This document shows positions 21,640 through 32,149 of a stretch of 64,000 nt of DNA, piece by piece. Origin of the DNA: Heterodera schachtii (taxonomy: Eukaryota; Nematoda; Chromadorea; Rhabditida; Heteroderidae). Every line of letters begins with the position of its first letter. Position 1 is the first letter of the stretch. A model generated the notes under the pieces. It ran no database searches and was not told the DNA's origin. It worked only from the letters and a program-made list of their open reading frames with translations. Location: assembly GCA_023374025.1 (NCBI GenBank), contig SIJG01000007.1:1531852-1595851 (forward strand), read 5' to 3'. A program made the position numbers and the translations under genes.

Positions 21640-22480
21640 AAGAAAAGCGAAAGTTATTTAGGGCGGCGGAATGGGAAAATGAGAAACGAAAAGCTCAATT
21701 TTGGGGAAACATTCGGAAAAGGTGCGAATTTGGCCAGGAAAATGCAATTTGTTGGCCCGCTTAAATGTTTCAGAGCTTTGAGGCAAAAAAGAAACATTTC
21801 CACTCAAAACAGTGAACCAAATACGCAATTTGGCCAAATGCGATTTTTGGGCAAACAAATTGAGGCCGCGGGACTTTTGGAGGGCGCCACTCAAACGACG
21901 GACGAAGGGATGAAACGTGGGCTCATCCCGGCAGAAACACCACCACCACCACCACCAACCCACTCACTCATTCATCGCATCACCGACGAACCGTCGCCCC
22001 CCCCCCCCAACAGACGAAGCGATGGGAGGGGGGGGGGGGGTGCCCTTCCCCTAAACAATTCACCCATTCATTGGAACGGCGGCCACTTGAAATTGCATTT
22101 AATGGAAAGTAAGGGAATGAGCAATGGGAGAGAGAGGGCAATTCAGAAAGGACAGATTGGCATCATTTTGCTCCACAATAAAAATGAAGGATAAAGCAAA
22201 TTTATAATCTAATTTCACCAATCAGCAGTACAAAAAATATTGTGATAAAATTTAGGTTGACAATTTAATGGTATTTTTGTTTGCTAGAGAATGTGTCGGG
22301 GGGGGGGGGGCAAAACTTGGCAATTTGTCACTAATTTTGGCCAAAAAATCCTATAAAAAAGAAAGCAAACGTCTTTGTACATAAGAATCATTTACCAAAA
22401 GTTTATACAAAATGAATTTTTCCCTGAGCTCGAATTAACTGAAATGCTTTTCCTGTTAAATCATCCTAAATTCGGCCCCG
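21640..22480. other. region without a supported gene between the TGR-like gene and RNASEH2A
   Basis: It holds a CCA-repeat stretch near 21.94 kb, poly-G and poly-C runs at about 22.0 and 22.3 kb, and AT-rich DNA. A 222-codon plus-strand frame crosses it, but it has repeat-driven composition and no recognisable domain. Confidence 0.6.
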
Positions 22481-24304
22481 TCAGCTGAGTTCCGTCGTGT
22501 TGGAGAGTCCCCTTTCGGTGAAAAATGAGTGCCGCCGATATTTCTTCTTCGTCTGACAGTGTTTCGTTACTTTCGCTTTTGTCCAAAGTTCAGTGAGTGT
22601 AAATTGTTTCGATGTGTCCAAAAGTGAGGAAGAAGAATCCCTAAAAAGGCAAGTTTTAAAGGAAAAAATTATATTTGCATTTCTTATTAACGCAAACTTG
22701 TAGATTTTCCAAAAATAGTAAATTTGGGTATTTTCGAAAACTTTCGCGCAATTTTTTGGGAAATGTTGGTGAGGTAAGTCTTGGAGGGGGTACAAAATAG
22801 GGGAAAAAATTTTCATCAAAATTTTATCTTTTAAAAATTTCGGTAAACCTCTTGACGAGACAATATTAAAGCATTTTATTTTTAATAAAAGCGACTTGGA
22901 CATTTCAATTAATGTATTGAAACTTCGCAAAGCAAAACGGGTGCCCCAAAAAGACAGATTTTAACGCGACAATTAGTTTAAGAAAAATACCTATATTTTC
23001 ATTATTTTAACAAATATTTTTTCGGTATAAAGAATCCCCAGGCATAATTTTGGATGTTTTTGGTGAGTAAAGAATTTTAGACAGGAACAATAACGAAGTA
23101 ATAAATGTTATTGCAAATAATAGGCACTAAATTAGAGAATTTTCCATTTGGAAAAAGAAAGGCCATCTGATATTAAAAAAGTTGAATAGCAAAAAGAGTC
23201 GCCCATTGCGCCAAAATCCGGGACCGTCTCTCAGATAATTGTGGCCAATTTAACTCCACCCAACTTGCCATGTATATTTGATTGCTTTCTTCTCGAGAAC
23301 CCTCTCGACAGGTCTTCCAACTGAATCTGACCAACGACGGATAGCCAAAGATGGGATCCACCATAGTGCGAATGAACTGTTTAGTTATTGGGTCTAAAGT
23401 GGCAGTCATTCACGCTATTAAATAAATATTCACCTGACGGATACCCTGACCCCAATCCTCGTTCAGGCGCAATAAAGCCAATTTCGTCAAAGACCCATTC
23501 GGCCAATTTGTCATCCCTCGTCACTTTGGCAACAATGGAAGCGGCGCCAACAATGCGAAAAATTGCATCAGCCTTTTTGGAAACGGTGATTTTGAGTGAA
23601 GGAAAACGCTCATTGAGAAAGGTTTGATACACTTCTTCTTTGTTGCCCACTAAATCCACGAAAACCTGCAAAAAACAAAAACAAAAACGGAATTAAAAGT
23701 AATGCAATAAGATATCAAATAACCAAATGATTCATTCATTGACAGTTTGCTTCCTCTGACCTCGCTAATGCAAATCCCATTCTGAATTGCTTTCTCGATG
23801 AGTGAAATTGCACAAAGATGGCTTATTTCGTTGAGTGACTGTTTGACGCGCCGTTGCATTTGCGCACTGATTGTGCGGGGATGGACAATGCGAAGAGAAT
23901 ATGTGAGAATTTGCTGAATCGGATGGAAACAGATAAGCGACCAATGAATAAAAAAGCACTTTTGGGTCAACAGACGCAATTAGTTCCTGCATTTTCGCGA
24001 ATATTTCTCTTCGTTTGGCATCGGTCAAAGCCTTCGAGTCATTGACCCCTAAAAGTCCCAGTCAACTTGCTTTATTTGAAAAAATAATAACTCAACCGAT
24101 TGAGTCAAGCTTTGCTAAGCCATCCGCCTTGACAATAGCACAGCCGTAGACCATCGGTCCGAGCACCGGACCCCTCCCCGCCTCATCAATTCCCATAACA
24201 CACGGGGACCCATCTGAGAAACACGAAAAATTTGCGGCATCCACGCAATCAATTGCAAGAAAGTTTGGTTCATTGGTTTTTTGTATATCTGTAATCTGAG
24301 CCAT
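22481..24304 (-). CDS. rnh-2: ribonuclease H2 subunit A
   Basis: This is the catalytic subunit of RNase H2, which removes ribonucleotides and RNA-DNA hybrids in the nucleus. ATG 24304 starts [14 protein letters not shown]. The active-site block is [19 protein letters not shown] (Asp-Glu pair). [14 protein letters not shown] follows, then [16 protein letters not shown] (third Asp) and [20 protein letters not shown] (fourth Asp). GSGYPSG and [16 protein letters not shown] come next. The C-terminal tail [19 protein letters not shown] matches the human PIP-box-distal end, placing the stop at 22481 across a large intron. Just after FSWKT the best homology ([11 protein letters not shown]) is in the +1 frame, at a GGG (23300-23302). 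This is either a sequence error or a real shift. It lies downstream of eS7 with operon-like spacing. Confidence 0.9.
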
Positions 24305-24351
24305 ACAAACTTGGAAACAAATTAATAAGGTAATTCAACAATCCAAGGTAT

Positions 24352-24449
24352 CTAAAGAAACAGTATCTTTTTGCTCATAAATCTTGCATTTTAACACATC
24401 TTCTCAACAGCGTAACAACAAAAAAGAAATAACGGAGAGGCTCTTTATT
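24352..24449 (-). promoter_or_regulatory. operon-type intercistronic region: poly(A) signal of eS7 and trans-splice acceptor for RNASEH2A
   Basis: On the minus strand AATAAA occurs at 24449-24444, nine bases past the eS7 stop. About 90 bases further on is CTGTTTCTTTAG (AG at 24353-24352), then 48 bases to the RNASEH2A ATG. Spacing near 100 bases between poly(A) signal and acceptor is the hallmark of nematode operons. Confidence 0.6.
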
Positions 24450-24457
24450 TTCAATTC

Positions 24458-25176
24458 TCAGAATAACGGCTCCGGAAATTCGAACACCACTTCCTTCCCA
24501 GTCAGTCGCTTGTACAGATGCGAAAAGGTGTCCACCTTGTGTTCGACGGTCGTTTGTTGTGCCTTGTCCAAGTGAACCTAAGCAATAAATTTTGAGAAGA
24601 ATTCATTGTTTCTATAACTTTGATGATTTGTTTCCCGTCAAGCTTGACTCGAGTTCGCTTGCCAACCACTTCAGCTGGGAATACAACGTCTGCGAGAATT
24701 GAGTCATGCACAGCAGTGAGTGTTCGCGAACGAGGACGCTTCTGCCCCAATGGCTTACGGTTTTTGCCTCGTTGAGGTTTTGGCAAAATCCTACGCTAAA
24801 ATGAATTCAGAGAAAAAAATCATAATTGTAAAATGATATGTCACCTTGGCAATGAAGATGACATGACACCCGCTCATTTTCTTCTCCAGCTCACGAACTA
24901 ATTTTGGGTGAATTTTTTGGTAGTCTCGAAGTTGCGGAACAGGAATCCATACCAGAATACACTTTTTGTTTCCAAATTCGTATTCCTATGAATTTTACAA
25001 CCTGTAATATGACTTTTAAATCAAAATACCTGTGCTCCAACAAAATAAAGTTCGCTGAGCTGAGCCTTGATCTCTGAATTGTGTGCCAATTCAGACAAAG
25101 CCGTTGCAACTTGTTTTTCAAGGTCATCGGGCGCTTTGCCATCAGTCTTTACGAGTTTCTCAAAAGTAGCAACCAT
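24458..25176 (-). CDS. rps-7: 40S ribosomal protein eS7 (RPS7)
   Basis: This is a structural protein of the small ribosomal subunit. Four exons fit exactly: 25176-25030, 24985-24845, 24795-24619 and 24577-24458. They give 49, 47, 59 and 39 residues, a total of 194, the same as human eS7. Landmarks are [75 protein letters not shown] and [20 protein letters not shown] at the end. The gene is divergent from UBC-18 and shares a 424-bp upstream region with it. Confidence 0.98.
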
Positions 25177-25600
25177 GATAACAATCCAACAAAGAATCTT
25201 TGGAATAAACTATTATTATTATTATTATTATTATAAATTTAATAATTCGTATGTATACAAGTTAATTAAGTAATATTGGTAGCATAAACAAAGGATTTTT
25301 GGCCTAGAAAAAAGAAATATGCACAGCGCGCACAACGTGTTGTGTTTAGCTGTTAGGTTTGATATAAAATTTCAAAAACATTATGGCGTAATGTTTTTTA
25401 AGGAAAGGAAGGAACAAAATTCACTCGAGCTCGAGCCATCAGCATGAGTCAACTGTGTAGAATGAAATTTTCACTTTTTTTCCTTATGTGTCTTTTGCGA
25501 TTCAGGAGTCCAGATGATATTGAAATTCCAATATTTTTTTTCATTGAATTTCGATTTATTTTTATTTTAATTTTTAGAAAAGATAAATTTGACCTTTACA
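25177..25600. promoter_or_regulatory. shared upstream region of eS7 (-) and UBC-18 (+), with an ATT microsatellite
   Basis: Both flanking genes start from this interval, so it should hold both promoters. It includes an (ATT)n tract at about 25211-25237. A TTTTAATTTTTAG acceptor ends at 25577, 23 bases before the UBC-18 ATG, and is a candidate trans-splice site. No clear TATA box was seen. Confidence 0.5.
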
Positions 25601-26345
25601 ATGACTGCTTCATCCCGTCGTTTGCAAAAGGTTGACTAATTACGGGCTTTTTACTTTATTACCATATGAGATCAGAACTTGAATGAATGGTCCTGGCTAT
25701 CCTATAATCTCAATTCAGTGCTTATTTAAAAAGTCTTTCATAATTTGAACTATTCTTCTACCTTACTAAAATAGTGCACTAAATTACTATATTTACTAAC
25801 AGGAACTTTCCGAAATGCGTGGGAACAATTCAGGCGCTGTTCGTGTTCTTGAGGTTGATGAGTCCAATTTGCTTCGCTGGAGCCTTATGCTTTATCCGGT
25901 AATGTTTTATTATACGTTATGGCAAACAAACAATTAGATCAATGTGCTTTCTTTAGGACCGTGAACCATACAACAAAGGTGCTTTTCGTGTGAATGTTGA
26001 TTTTCCAACTGAGTACCCATTCAAACCGCCATCCGTGACATTCGCAACCAAAATTTACCATCCTAACATCGACGATAAGGGCCAAGTCTGTCTCGGCATC
26101 ATTCTCGCGGAGAATTGGAAGCCGGCAACACGTGCAGAGCAAGTGATGAACGCACTGCTGTCGCTGATTGCCGAGCCGGAAATTGCTCATCCGTTGCGCT
26201 CCGATCTCGCCGAGGAATTCCAACGGGACAAGAAGAAGTTCTTCAAAAATGCAGGTGGAGTGTCTTGCTGCTTATAATTTTTCTTACAATTAATTTTATT
26301 ATTTTAGAAGACTACACGAAAAAGTATGCCGAACGTCGCGACTAA
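25601..26345 (+). CDS. ubc-18: ubiquitin-conjugating enzyme E2 of the UBE2L3 / UBC-18 type
   Basis: This E2 carries ubiquitin to HECT and RBR ligases such as Ariadne and Parkin. Four exons keep phase: 25601-25630, 25803-25898, 25957-26254 and 26308-26345 (153 residues, the family length). The UBC fold is complete: [33 protein letters not shown] with the catalytic Cys, [12 protein letters not shown], and the [11 protein letters not shown] stretch. The last carries the His typical of Cys-only-reactive UBE2L3 enzymes. The chain ends [11 protein letters not shown]. The short first exon ([10 protein letters not shown]) is typical of the gene. Confidence 0.97.
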
Positions 26346-26617
26346 GTTTGTTTGGACAGATGGAGTTATTTGTGCATGAAAGTCCCGCTGGTATCTACGA
26401 ATAATCTCTCGCCACTCAAATTGTTCAATTTATAAATTATTGTGTTTTGTCTGTCGTTGATTATTTTGACTTTTTGTATCGATTTAAACTTGAAGAAAAT
26501 ATATTAATAAGGATTCTTTATTAGGATGTGGAATTCCAGACCATTTGTTTTTTGTTCGTTTGTCAGTCTCGAGCTTTTTTTGTTTTTTTTAATTTTCTGA
26601 GGGCTTACAACTGATCG

Positions 26618-28126
26618 ATGTCAAGTGTTTCTTTGCTTTTTCTTTGTTTTATTTTGTTGTTTATTGATGCGGAAATTGACGTGGACCTAAGGTGAGGTTA
26701 AATTCATTTTTAATTACTTTTGTCCGTTTAGCGTTGACAAGACTAATTGGATCGATCCCAGTGACCCGTTTTCAAGCTCCACCCTCTTTAGAAGTCATCT
26801 GGTCGAGCCGAACAAATGCGACCCTGACCAAAATTTGCAGAAATGCATTCAAGTAATTACTAATGGTGTGTTTAAATTACAGTTGAACTTAAGGAATATC
26901 GGAATCTGCATGACGAATTGCTTGCTCTGAGAATAAATCGAGCGAATTCTGTGGACGCGCTAATGAAACATGTGTTGAGAAGATTCATGGAAAAACTACA
27001 CATAAATTTGAATGATTCGGGGTCAATTTTCAAAAAAGCCCAGGCAATAATCAAAGTGCATAATTGGTTAAACACCTTCAATTCAGGTTACACTGTCACA
27101 ACACGATTTGTCCGTCATGAGGCGTTATTTGGACACCGAAAAGGCCGTCGAGGAGTTTGGACTTCGGGAGGATTTAAGAGCTGCTTTGGAGAATTTCCTA
27201 GTCGAGGTTCTCGTTTTGCGGTGTTTGATTTGTTTCTTTGCCATTTCAGTCCGACATTCGTTCTGATCACTCTCTGTTCACTTTCCTCCACAATCTCCTC
27301 CCCTATATTATGCTTCTCAATGTCATTCTTCTCATACCCGCGGCGCTGTTTTTTCTCCGCTCGACAGTTTCAACTCAAAAATTGGTCACTTTTCTTTTGC
27401 TGAGCACTTTTTGTTGGTCATGTTACGCAACTTACATGCGAAAATACCAGGTAATATTTTATTGCTGGCACATTTATTTGTTCTATCTCGACTTTTTCAG
27501 AAATAAACATATTTTGTAAAATAAACGAAATCCCCATCTTTAGGAAATTTTGGCTGAACGTTTTCTGCGCACTGACGCTGTGTTCCGTCGAGGGGGAGGC
27601 GTTTGTTCTCCTCAAGGGTTGTTAAGCGAGGCGTTTGATGTGATGCTAAGTTACGTGAGAATAAAACAAAAGAGCGAGTGTCTGAAGGCGTACGAGGTCC
27701 ACTTACAATATAGCCATTCATCCGTTTTACCTAATTAATTTTATTGGTTAGGACGAACTAATTGCTCCCCTCTGGCAAGTCGACCCGTTGCAGGTGATCG
27801 CCGAAGTGTTGTCCAACTTTTTCCTGGGCGGTCTTCCCGCTTCCGGCACCCATCTGAACCTTTTCTTCAATAATTTCTTCGTCGACACGCCCTTTCATTT
27901 GGCATTGGTCAAAATGCTTTTCGCCATTGCCTTTCCGTTGGCCATTGCCTATGCCATTTATTTATATGCAAATTGCTACACACGAAAACAGCAAAAGAAC
28001 TCAGAAAAAGAACAGCGACGGATTAAGCCAAAAGAGACGACGAGGACAGCGATAAGCAGAAGCAACAGCCAAGCGGAACTTATTGTGAGCAGTGCCGAGT
28101 CGGAAACATCGCAAAACTCAAACTGA
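26618..28126 (+). CDS. CLCC1-like ER membrane protein (chloride channel CLIC-like family)
   Basis: The vertebrate relative is an ER anion-channel protein. A signal peptide (MSSVSLLFLCFILLFIDA) comes first, followed by the family mark NWIDPSDPF. Next is a helical lumenal region (27043 and before) and VTLSQHDLSVMRRYL. Phase-checked exons are 27087-27206, 27250-27450, 27544-27696 and 27752-28126. The membrane segments are LPYIMLLNVILLIPAALFFL, LVTFLLLSTFCWSCYATYM and MLFAIAFPLAIAYAIYLYA. A Lys/Glu/Ser-rich cytosolic tail ends the protein. One intron (27044-27086, 43 nt) must start with GC (CAG|GCAATA) to keep frame. The donor joining the WIDPSD exon to the exon at 26883 is unclear; a GTCATC at 26794 fits phase. 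Confidence 0.75.
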
Positions 28127-28466
28127 TTGATTGACAAGTTACAAAACACTGTTGACTGATCTCAAACCATTTTAGTCATTTTTTATTGACATTTTTATAA
28201 ATTCTTTGTTTTATGATTAGGATCGACGTTTTATTATGCCTTATGTGACTTTTACAACAATAAAAAAATCACTCCCTAAAGATGCAAATGTTTAAATTTG
28301 TCTACTAAAGGTTGCTATTTTGGTCCATTATAGCCATTAAATTGCGTCATTTGGAAGACCAACAGAGAATTTAATAAGCTTTTGAATGAAACTCCCTCGT
28401 ATGCTGATTGTTTGAGGAAAATGAAGAAAGTAAAAGCAAACATCCGCTCGTATTTTTATTGACAGT

Positions 28467-28476
28467 GTATAAATAG
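28467..28476 (+). promoter_or_regulatory. TATA box of the small secreted-protein gene
   Basis: TATAAATAG lies about 45 bases upstream of the ATG at 28515, in the context GTGTATAAATAGTC. A near-consensus TATA element is uncommon in this window and suggests a strongly or tissue-specifically expressed gene with a very short 5' leader. Confidence 0.55.
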
Positions 28477-28514
28477 TCAGTTAAATTCTCCGTGTCATTG
28501 TTAAATAAATTTTA

Positions 28515-28879
28515 ATGGGTCCCATTTTGCTGCTTTATTTTTGGTTGTCGTTTTTCCGTTTGGTCACCGAAGTTCGTTCGTGGTATTATGTGAGTGTTTA
28601 AATGGATTCAAAATCATATATCTTTTGCTAAATGACACTTTTGAGCCGGTCGTAACTTATGAATTGACGCGTAAGGACGGAACTCCAACGGATGGGCAAA
28701 AAGATGAAGCTCAACCGGCGGTAGAATCGTCACAGTACAACTGCTATTTTGTGTACTGTGCCATCCCTTTCCATTACGGTGCGAATTTCAACCAAAACAA
28801 CGGCCTTGGCTTCCATTACGGAGGATATCCATATCAGTCATTTACAAGTCATTACCCCTATTATTATGGAAGGAGATAA
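28515..28879 (+). CDS. small secreted Tyr/Gly-rich protein (102 residues), unrecognised
   Basis: Two exons keep phase: 28515-28589 (25 codons) and 28646-28879. The first exon encodes a typical signal peptide (MGPILLLYFWLSFFRLVTEV). The mature part begins with a charged stretch (TYELTRKDGTPTDGQ). It then has two close Cys (YNCYFVYC) and a Gly/Tyr/His-rich tail ending SHYPYYYGRR. There is no membrane helix after the signal and no known domain. Size, signal peptide and TATA promoter fit a secreted gland, cuticle or defence peptide. In a parasitic nematode it would be a candidate effector, but that is inference only. Confidence 0.7.
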
Positions 28880-29220
28880 GAGAAAGACGATGATATATGT
28901 ATACGTAGACAATCATCATAATCAACATTATTCCAATCTTTCTTTTTTTTGCTAAACAAAATGATTATTCAATTTGCTAAACAAAAAAAAAGATTTTGTT
29001 CAAGAAAACCCAAACATGTACTGTATTTAATTCAAAATTTTTCTTTTACAATTATTCAATTTTTTTTCCATGGGTCTTAATATTTTTGGTGAGGTATGGT
29101 AAAAATTCCAGCTCAATTGGTCAATGGGGAGTGGGTGAAGTATAAAAAAATTCTTGAACTTATAATTTTGTTACCCTTTTTTGAATAAAAAACAAAACAA
29201 CAACAAAAAAGTTTTTCTTA

Positions 29221-29257
29221 CAGAAAATTCGATCTTTCGGCATATTTTTCATTTTGG
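29221..29257 (+). repeat. 37-bp direct repeat, left copy
   Basis: CAGAAAATTCGATCTTTCGG followed by CATATTTTTCATTTTGG recurs at 30680-30716 with one change (TTT to TCT). The copies flank the gene at 29276-30435, so they may mark a segmental insertion or duplicated flank. Confidence 0.8.
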
Positions 29258-29275
29258 AAATTTTTTTTTGATTTA

Positions 29276-30435
29276 ATGGCCAAATTAAAGCGCAATATCA
29301 AAAGAGAGGCGGTGAAACAGCGGTGGCAAAAGCAAGAGGAGCGAAAAGCGCAGACGGAGAGGGCGAGACAAGGCCGGTGGGCCAAGAAAAGTGAGATTTT
29401 TCAGCAATTTTTAGTTCAAAAATCATTTTTCAAATTTCAGCCGCTCCACAGCCGAATCTCAATGCCGAAATGCCACAGCAGGACGAAGCAGAGCCGTCAA
29501 CATCTGCTGCACCGACCGAAGAAGCGATGGAACCGCCACCACCAACTCCAGGGCCAGTGCCAACGCCGGACATGGACGAAGAAATTTTGGAATTTGATGA
29601 TTTGCCGCAGTCAACATCCGCCACACCAATCGGCGATTTGTTGCCGTTTCCGACAACACCAACTGCGCCTATGGACACCGGAGAGACGACCCCGCCACCG
29701 CTGGTCATCGACGACCGATCAGAGCGCATCGAACAACTGGAGAAGGAGCTCAAGGACCGCGACGACACCATCACTTTTCTGCGCGAGCAGGTGCGAAACC
29801 GACAAGCGCTGATCACCGATCTGCGTTTGCCAAACAATGGCACATTTGGGGAAAATCCAAATTTTCACCAAAGTAATTGGTTTTCATTTTTGTGGAAATA
29901 ATTTTTTTTAATTTAAGGCCCAGCCATTGTCTCCAGGTGATTTGGATGGACTGGAGACGGCTGTTTACCAGTTCAAGGCATTTCTCGACGAACAACCAAT
30001 GGTGCGAACGCTTCTTTCAAAAAAGACAAAAGCCCATTTGCTGCTTCACCACTTTGTTCCGTTTGCGCGCCAACACGGATTTTTGGGCCTTTTGGATGAG
30101 CAGGGTGGGACCATTTTATTTTTGGGGGTTCAATTTTAAAAGTTGTGATTTTTCAGGAGATGAGGCACTGCATTCCGTGTGGCGGCGACTTGAGCAACTT
30201 TGGAAGACGATGCCGGACTCTGAACAAATGCGACAACAGCTGGAGCATCATTTCGTCTCGAATTGGCTGCTGGACACCGGCAGACTCGACGAATTGAAGC
30301 TGGTGAGTTGATGGAAGGGGATTTAAAATTTTAATCCAACTAATTAAGCGGGAGGAAGAACAACGGGAGCAAGCGGAGGAAGACAAAACGAATGAAGAAA
30401 GTGATCAAGACGCCGACATCGATATCGTTGACTGA
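29276..30435 (+). CDS. unrecognised nuclear-type protein: basic head, acidic Pro-rich middle, coiled coil, C-terminal helical domain
   Basis: I do not recognise the family. ATG 29276 begins MAKLKRNIKREAVKQRWQKQ, a very basic helix. After a 49-nt intron comes an acidic Pro/Thr-rich linker (about residues 40-130) and a coiled coil (RSERIEQLEKELKDRDDTIT). The donor ending that exon is uncertain; GTGCGA at 29791 restores frame. The next exons encode a compact helical region: DLDGLETAVYQFKAFLDEQ, LLLHHFVPFARQHGFLGLLD, then SVWRRLEQLWKTMP and FVSNWLLDTGRLDELKL. The end is acidic (DQDADIDIVD). There is no signal peptide or membrane helix. It could be a chromatin or scaffold protein; nothing in the sequence decides. 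Confidence 0.6.
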
Positions 30436-30551
30436 TCGAGGATTGATGGTTATTTTTCATTACACATGCCAAATAAAAATGTTTAAAAATTTGTAATCAA
30501 TTTTAAAATCATTTTGGTCACTTTTCCTTTTATTTATTCATTAAATCATCG

Positions 30552-30635
30552 AAATACAGCTATAGCATGCACTGGGAATCGAACCTGGGACCCACCCCTT
30601 TGTTGACCTTCTCACAGACCACTGAGACAGGTATT
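30552..30635 (-). repeat. tRNA-derived SINE-like sequence
   Basis: On the minus strand a perfect internal B box (GGTTCGATTCC) follows an A-box-like TGTCTCAGTGGTC at tRNA-like distance. The acceptor and T stems do not pair, so it is not a functional tRNA. It sits just before the right 37-bp direct repeat. Confidence 0.55.
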
Positions 30636-30679
30636 TAAATCTTTTTTGGTATTGGAGCTCATTTCTGGGATGGTGTGTA

Positions 30680-30716
30680 CAGAAAATTCGATCTCTCGGC
30701 ATATTTTTCATTTTGG
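30680..30716 (+). repeat. 37-bp direct repeat, right copy
   Basis: This is the right-hand partner of 29221-29257, differing at one base. It follows the tRNA-like sequence and is not within a recognised gene. Confidence 0.8.
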
Positions 30717-30890
30717 GTCAATATAAAGAGAATTTTTTTTCATTTTTGTCCACAATCATAAAATTTTTCTTTTTTTCAACTTTTTGAAAAAATCTTCAAG
30801 AGGTCGGTCCTTTTTTATTTTTCAACAATGCCGATAGGTGCGAAAAAAATTACGAAATATGGACCAAAATTGCGAAATTCTTTAACATAT

Positions 30891-30980
30891 GTATATATTT
30901 TTCAATTTTTGGTGCATATGTCGCATATTTTTCAATTTTTGGTGCATATGTCGCATATTTTTCAATTTTTTGTGCATATA
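30891..30980 (+). repeat. 30-bp tandem repeat, nearly three copies, upstream of OSCP
   Basis: The unit TTCAATTTTTGGTGCATATG followed by TCGCATATTT repeats with one change (TTGG to TTTG) in the last partial copy. It lies about 150 bp upstream of the OSCP start codon, so it may fall within or next to its promoter. Confidence 0.85.
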
Positions 30981-31124
30981 ATTCCTCGCCCTTTAGTCGT
31001 CCTCCCACCGTGCACCAGGGCGGAGGTTTTAAGGGGTTTCAGCTCAACCATTTATGTCGTTTATCATAACTAATTTACTAATTGAAGAACTCTTTAGCAG
31101 AAATAAATAAATTTAAAAGCCTCG

Positions 31125-32149
31125 ATGCTGATAAAACGCGCATTTTCATTCTCTTCTCGTGCATTGCAACAGCACAGTGTCGTCAGGCCTCCCGTCCAAG
31201 TGGCAGGCATTGAGGGAAAATACGCGTCTGCTCTGTACTCGTCCGGGATAAAGGAGAAAAAGCTGGAAAATATCGAGAAAGAGTTGCGTCAAGTCAAGGA
31301 GTTGTACGACACCAACAAAGAGTTTAAGGTCAGCGTTAAAAGAAACTTCGAATTTCAGACGAACGTTTCGGCGTTTCAGTAGAAAATGTGCAAATCCTAT
31401 AAGGACTTAAATTCATTCTTTTCAGTCTTTCATTGACAACCCAATTCTGAATAAGCAAAAGAAAAAGGAGGCCGTCGAGGCTGTGCTGAAGAAGCAGGGC
31501 GTCTCACAACAAGTTCAGAACTTCTTCGGTTAGTTATGCGTTTTGATTCTTTTATTTTTATCTCCAAAAATTCTTTGTAGCTGATCATTCCTTTGGAATA
31601 TTAAGTGCTAAATTTGATGTCATTTTTAATTATCGGTTTCGAAGATACGAAGACATAAGTTATCCAAATTCAAAAATGGTTTATCCTTTACACAAAACAT
31701 CCTTGGCTTAAATAAATCCTATTAAAAATTAGGCCTTTTGGCGGAGAGTGGGCGTATCAACAAATTGACCGGTGTCGTGAGCTCCTTCGAAACAATAATG
31801 CGAGCGCATCGCGGAGAACTTCACGTGGAAGTCGCAAGTGCCGAGGTGAGCAATTGGGGAGGGACGGACGGACAGCCAAACCCAAAAATCATTCGGACTG
31901 AATGCCTTTGCCTTCAGATTCATTTTGATATTTATCCCCTCATTTCAGCCTCTCGACAAAAAACACGAACAATCGCTGAACGACGCCCTGCAAAAGTTTG
32001 CCACCCGTGGACAGAAGCTGAACTTGACTTTCACTGTCAAGCCCGACTTGGTTGGTGGACTGGTGGTGAACATCGGCGACAAATACATCGACTTGTCAAT
32101 GGCAACACGCCTTAAGAAAATGGACGCGGTGGTAAAGGGATCGATCTGA
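31125..32149 (+). CDS. atp-3: mitochondrial ATP synthase subunit O (OSCP)
   Basis: OSCP joins the F1 head to the peripheral stalk in the mitochondrial inner membrane. Four exons keep phase: 31125-31328, 31426-31528, 31733-31845 and 31949-32149 (206 residues). The N-terminus (MLIKRAFSFSSRALQQH) is a mitochondrial targeting peptide. Family landmarks are GIEGKYASALYSSG, LLAESGRINKLTGVVSSFET and MRAHRGELHVEVASAE. The C-terminal OSCP signature block then follows (VKPDLVGGLVVNIGDKYID). The gene is convergent with TULP4, about 465 bp between stops. Confidence 0.96.

Noticed and set aside
21526..22194. 222-codon plus-strand frame ending in Pro/His and Gly runs
   Set aside because: It overlaps the antisense Grx exon at one end and homopolymer runs at the other; no domain, signal peptide or splice support.
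30552..30635. Functional tRNA gene
   Set aside because: A and B boxes are present, but acceptor and T stems do not pair and no anticodon loop can be drawn.
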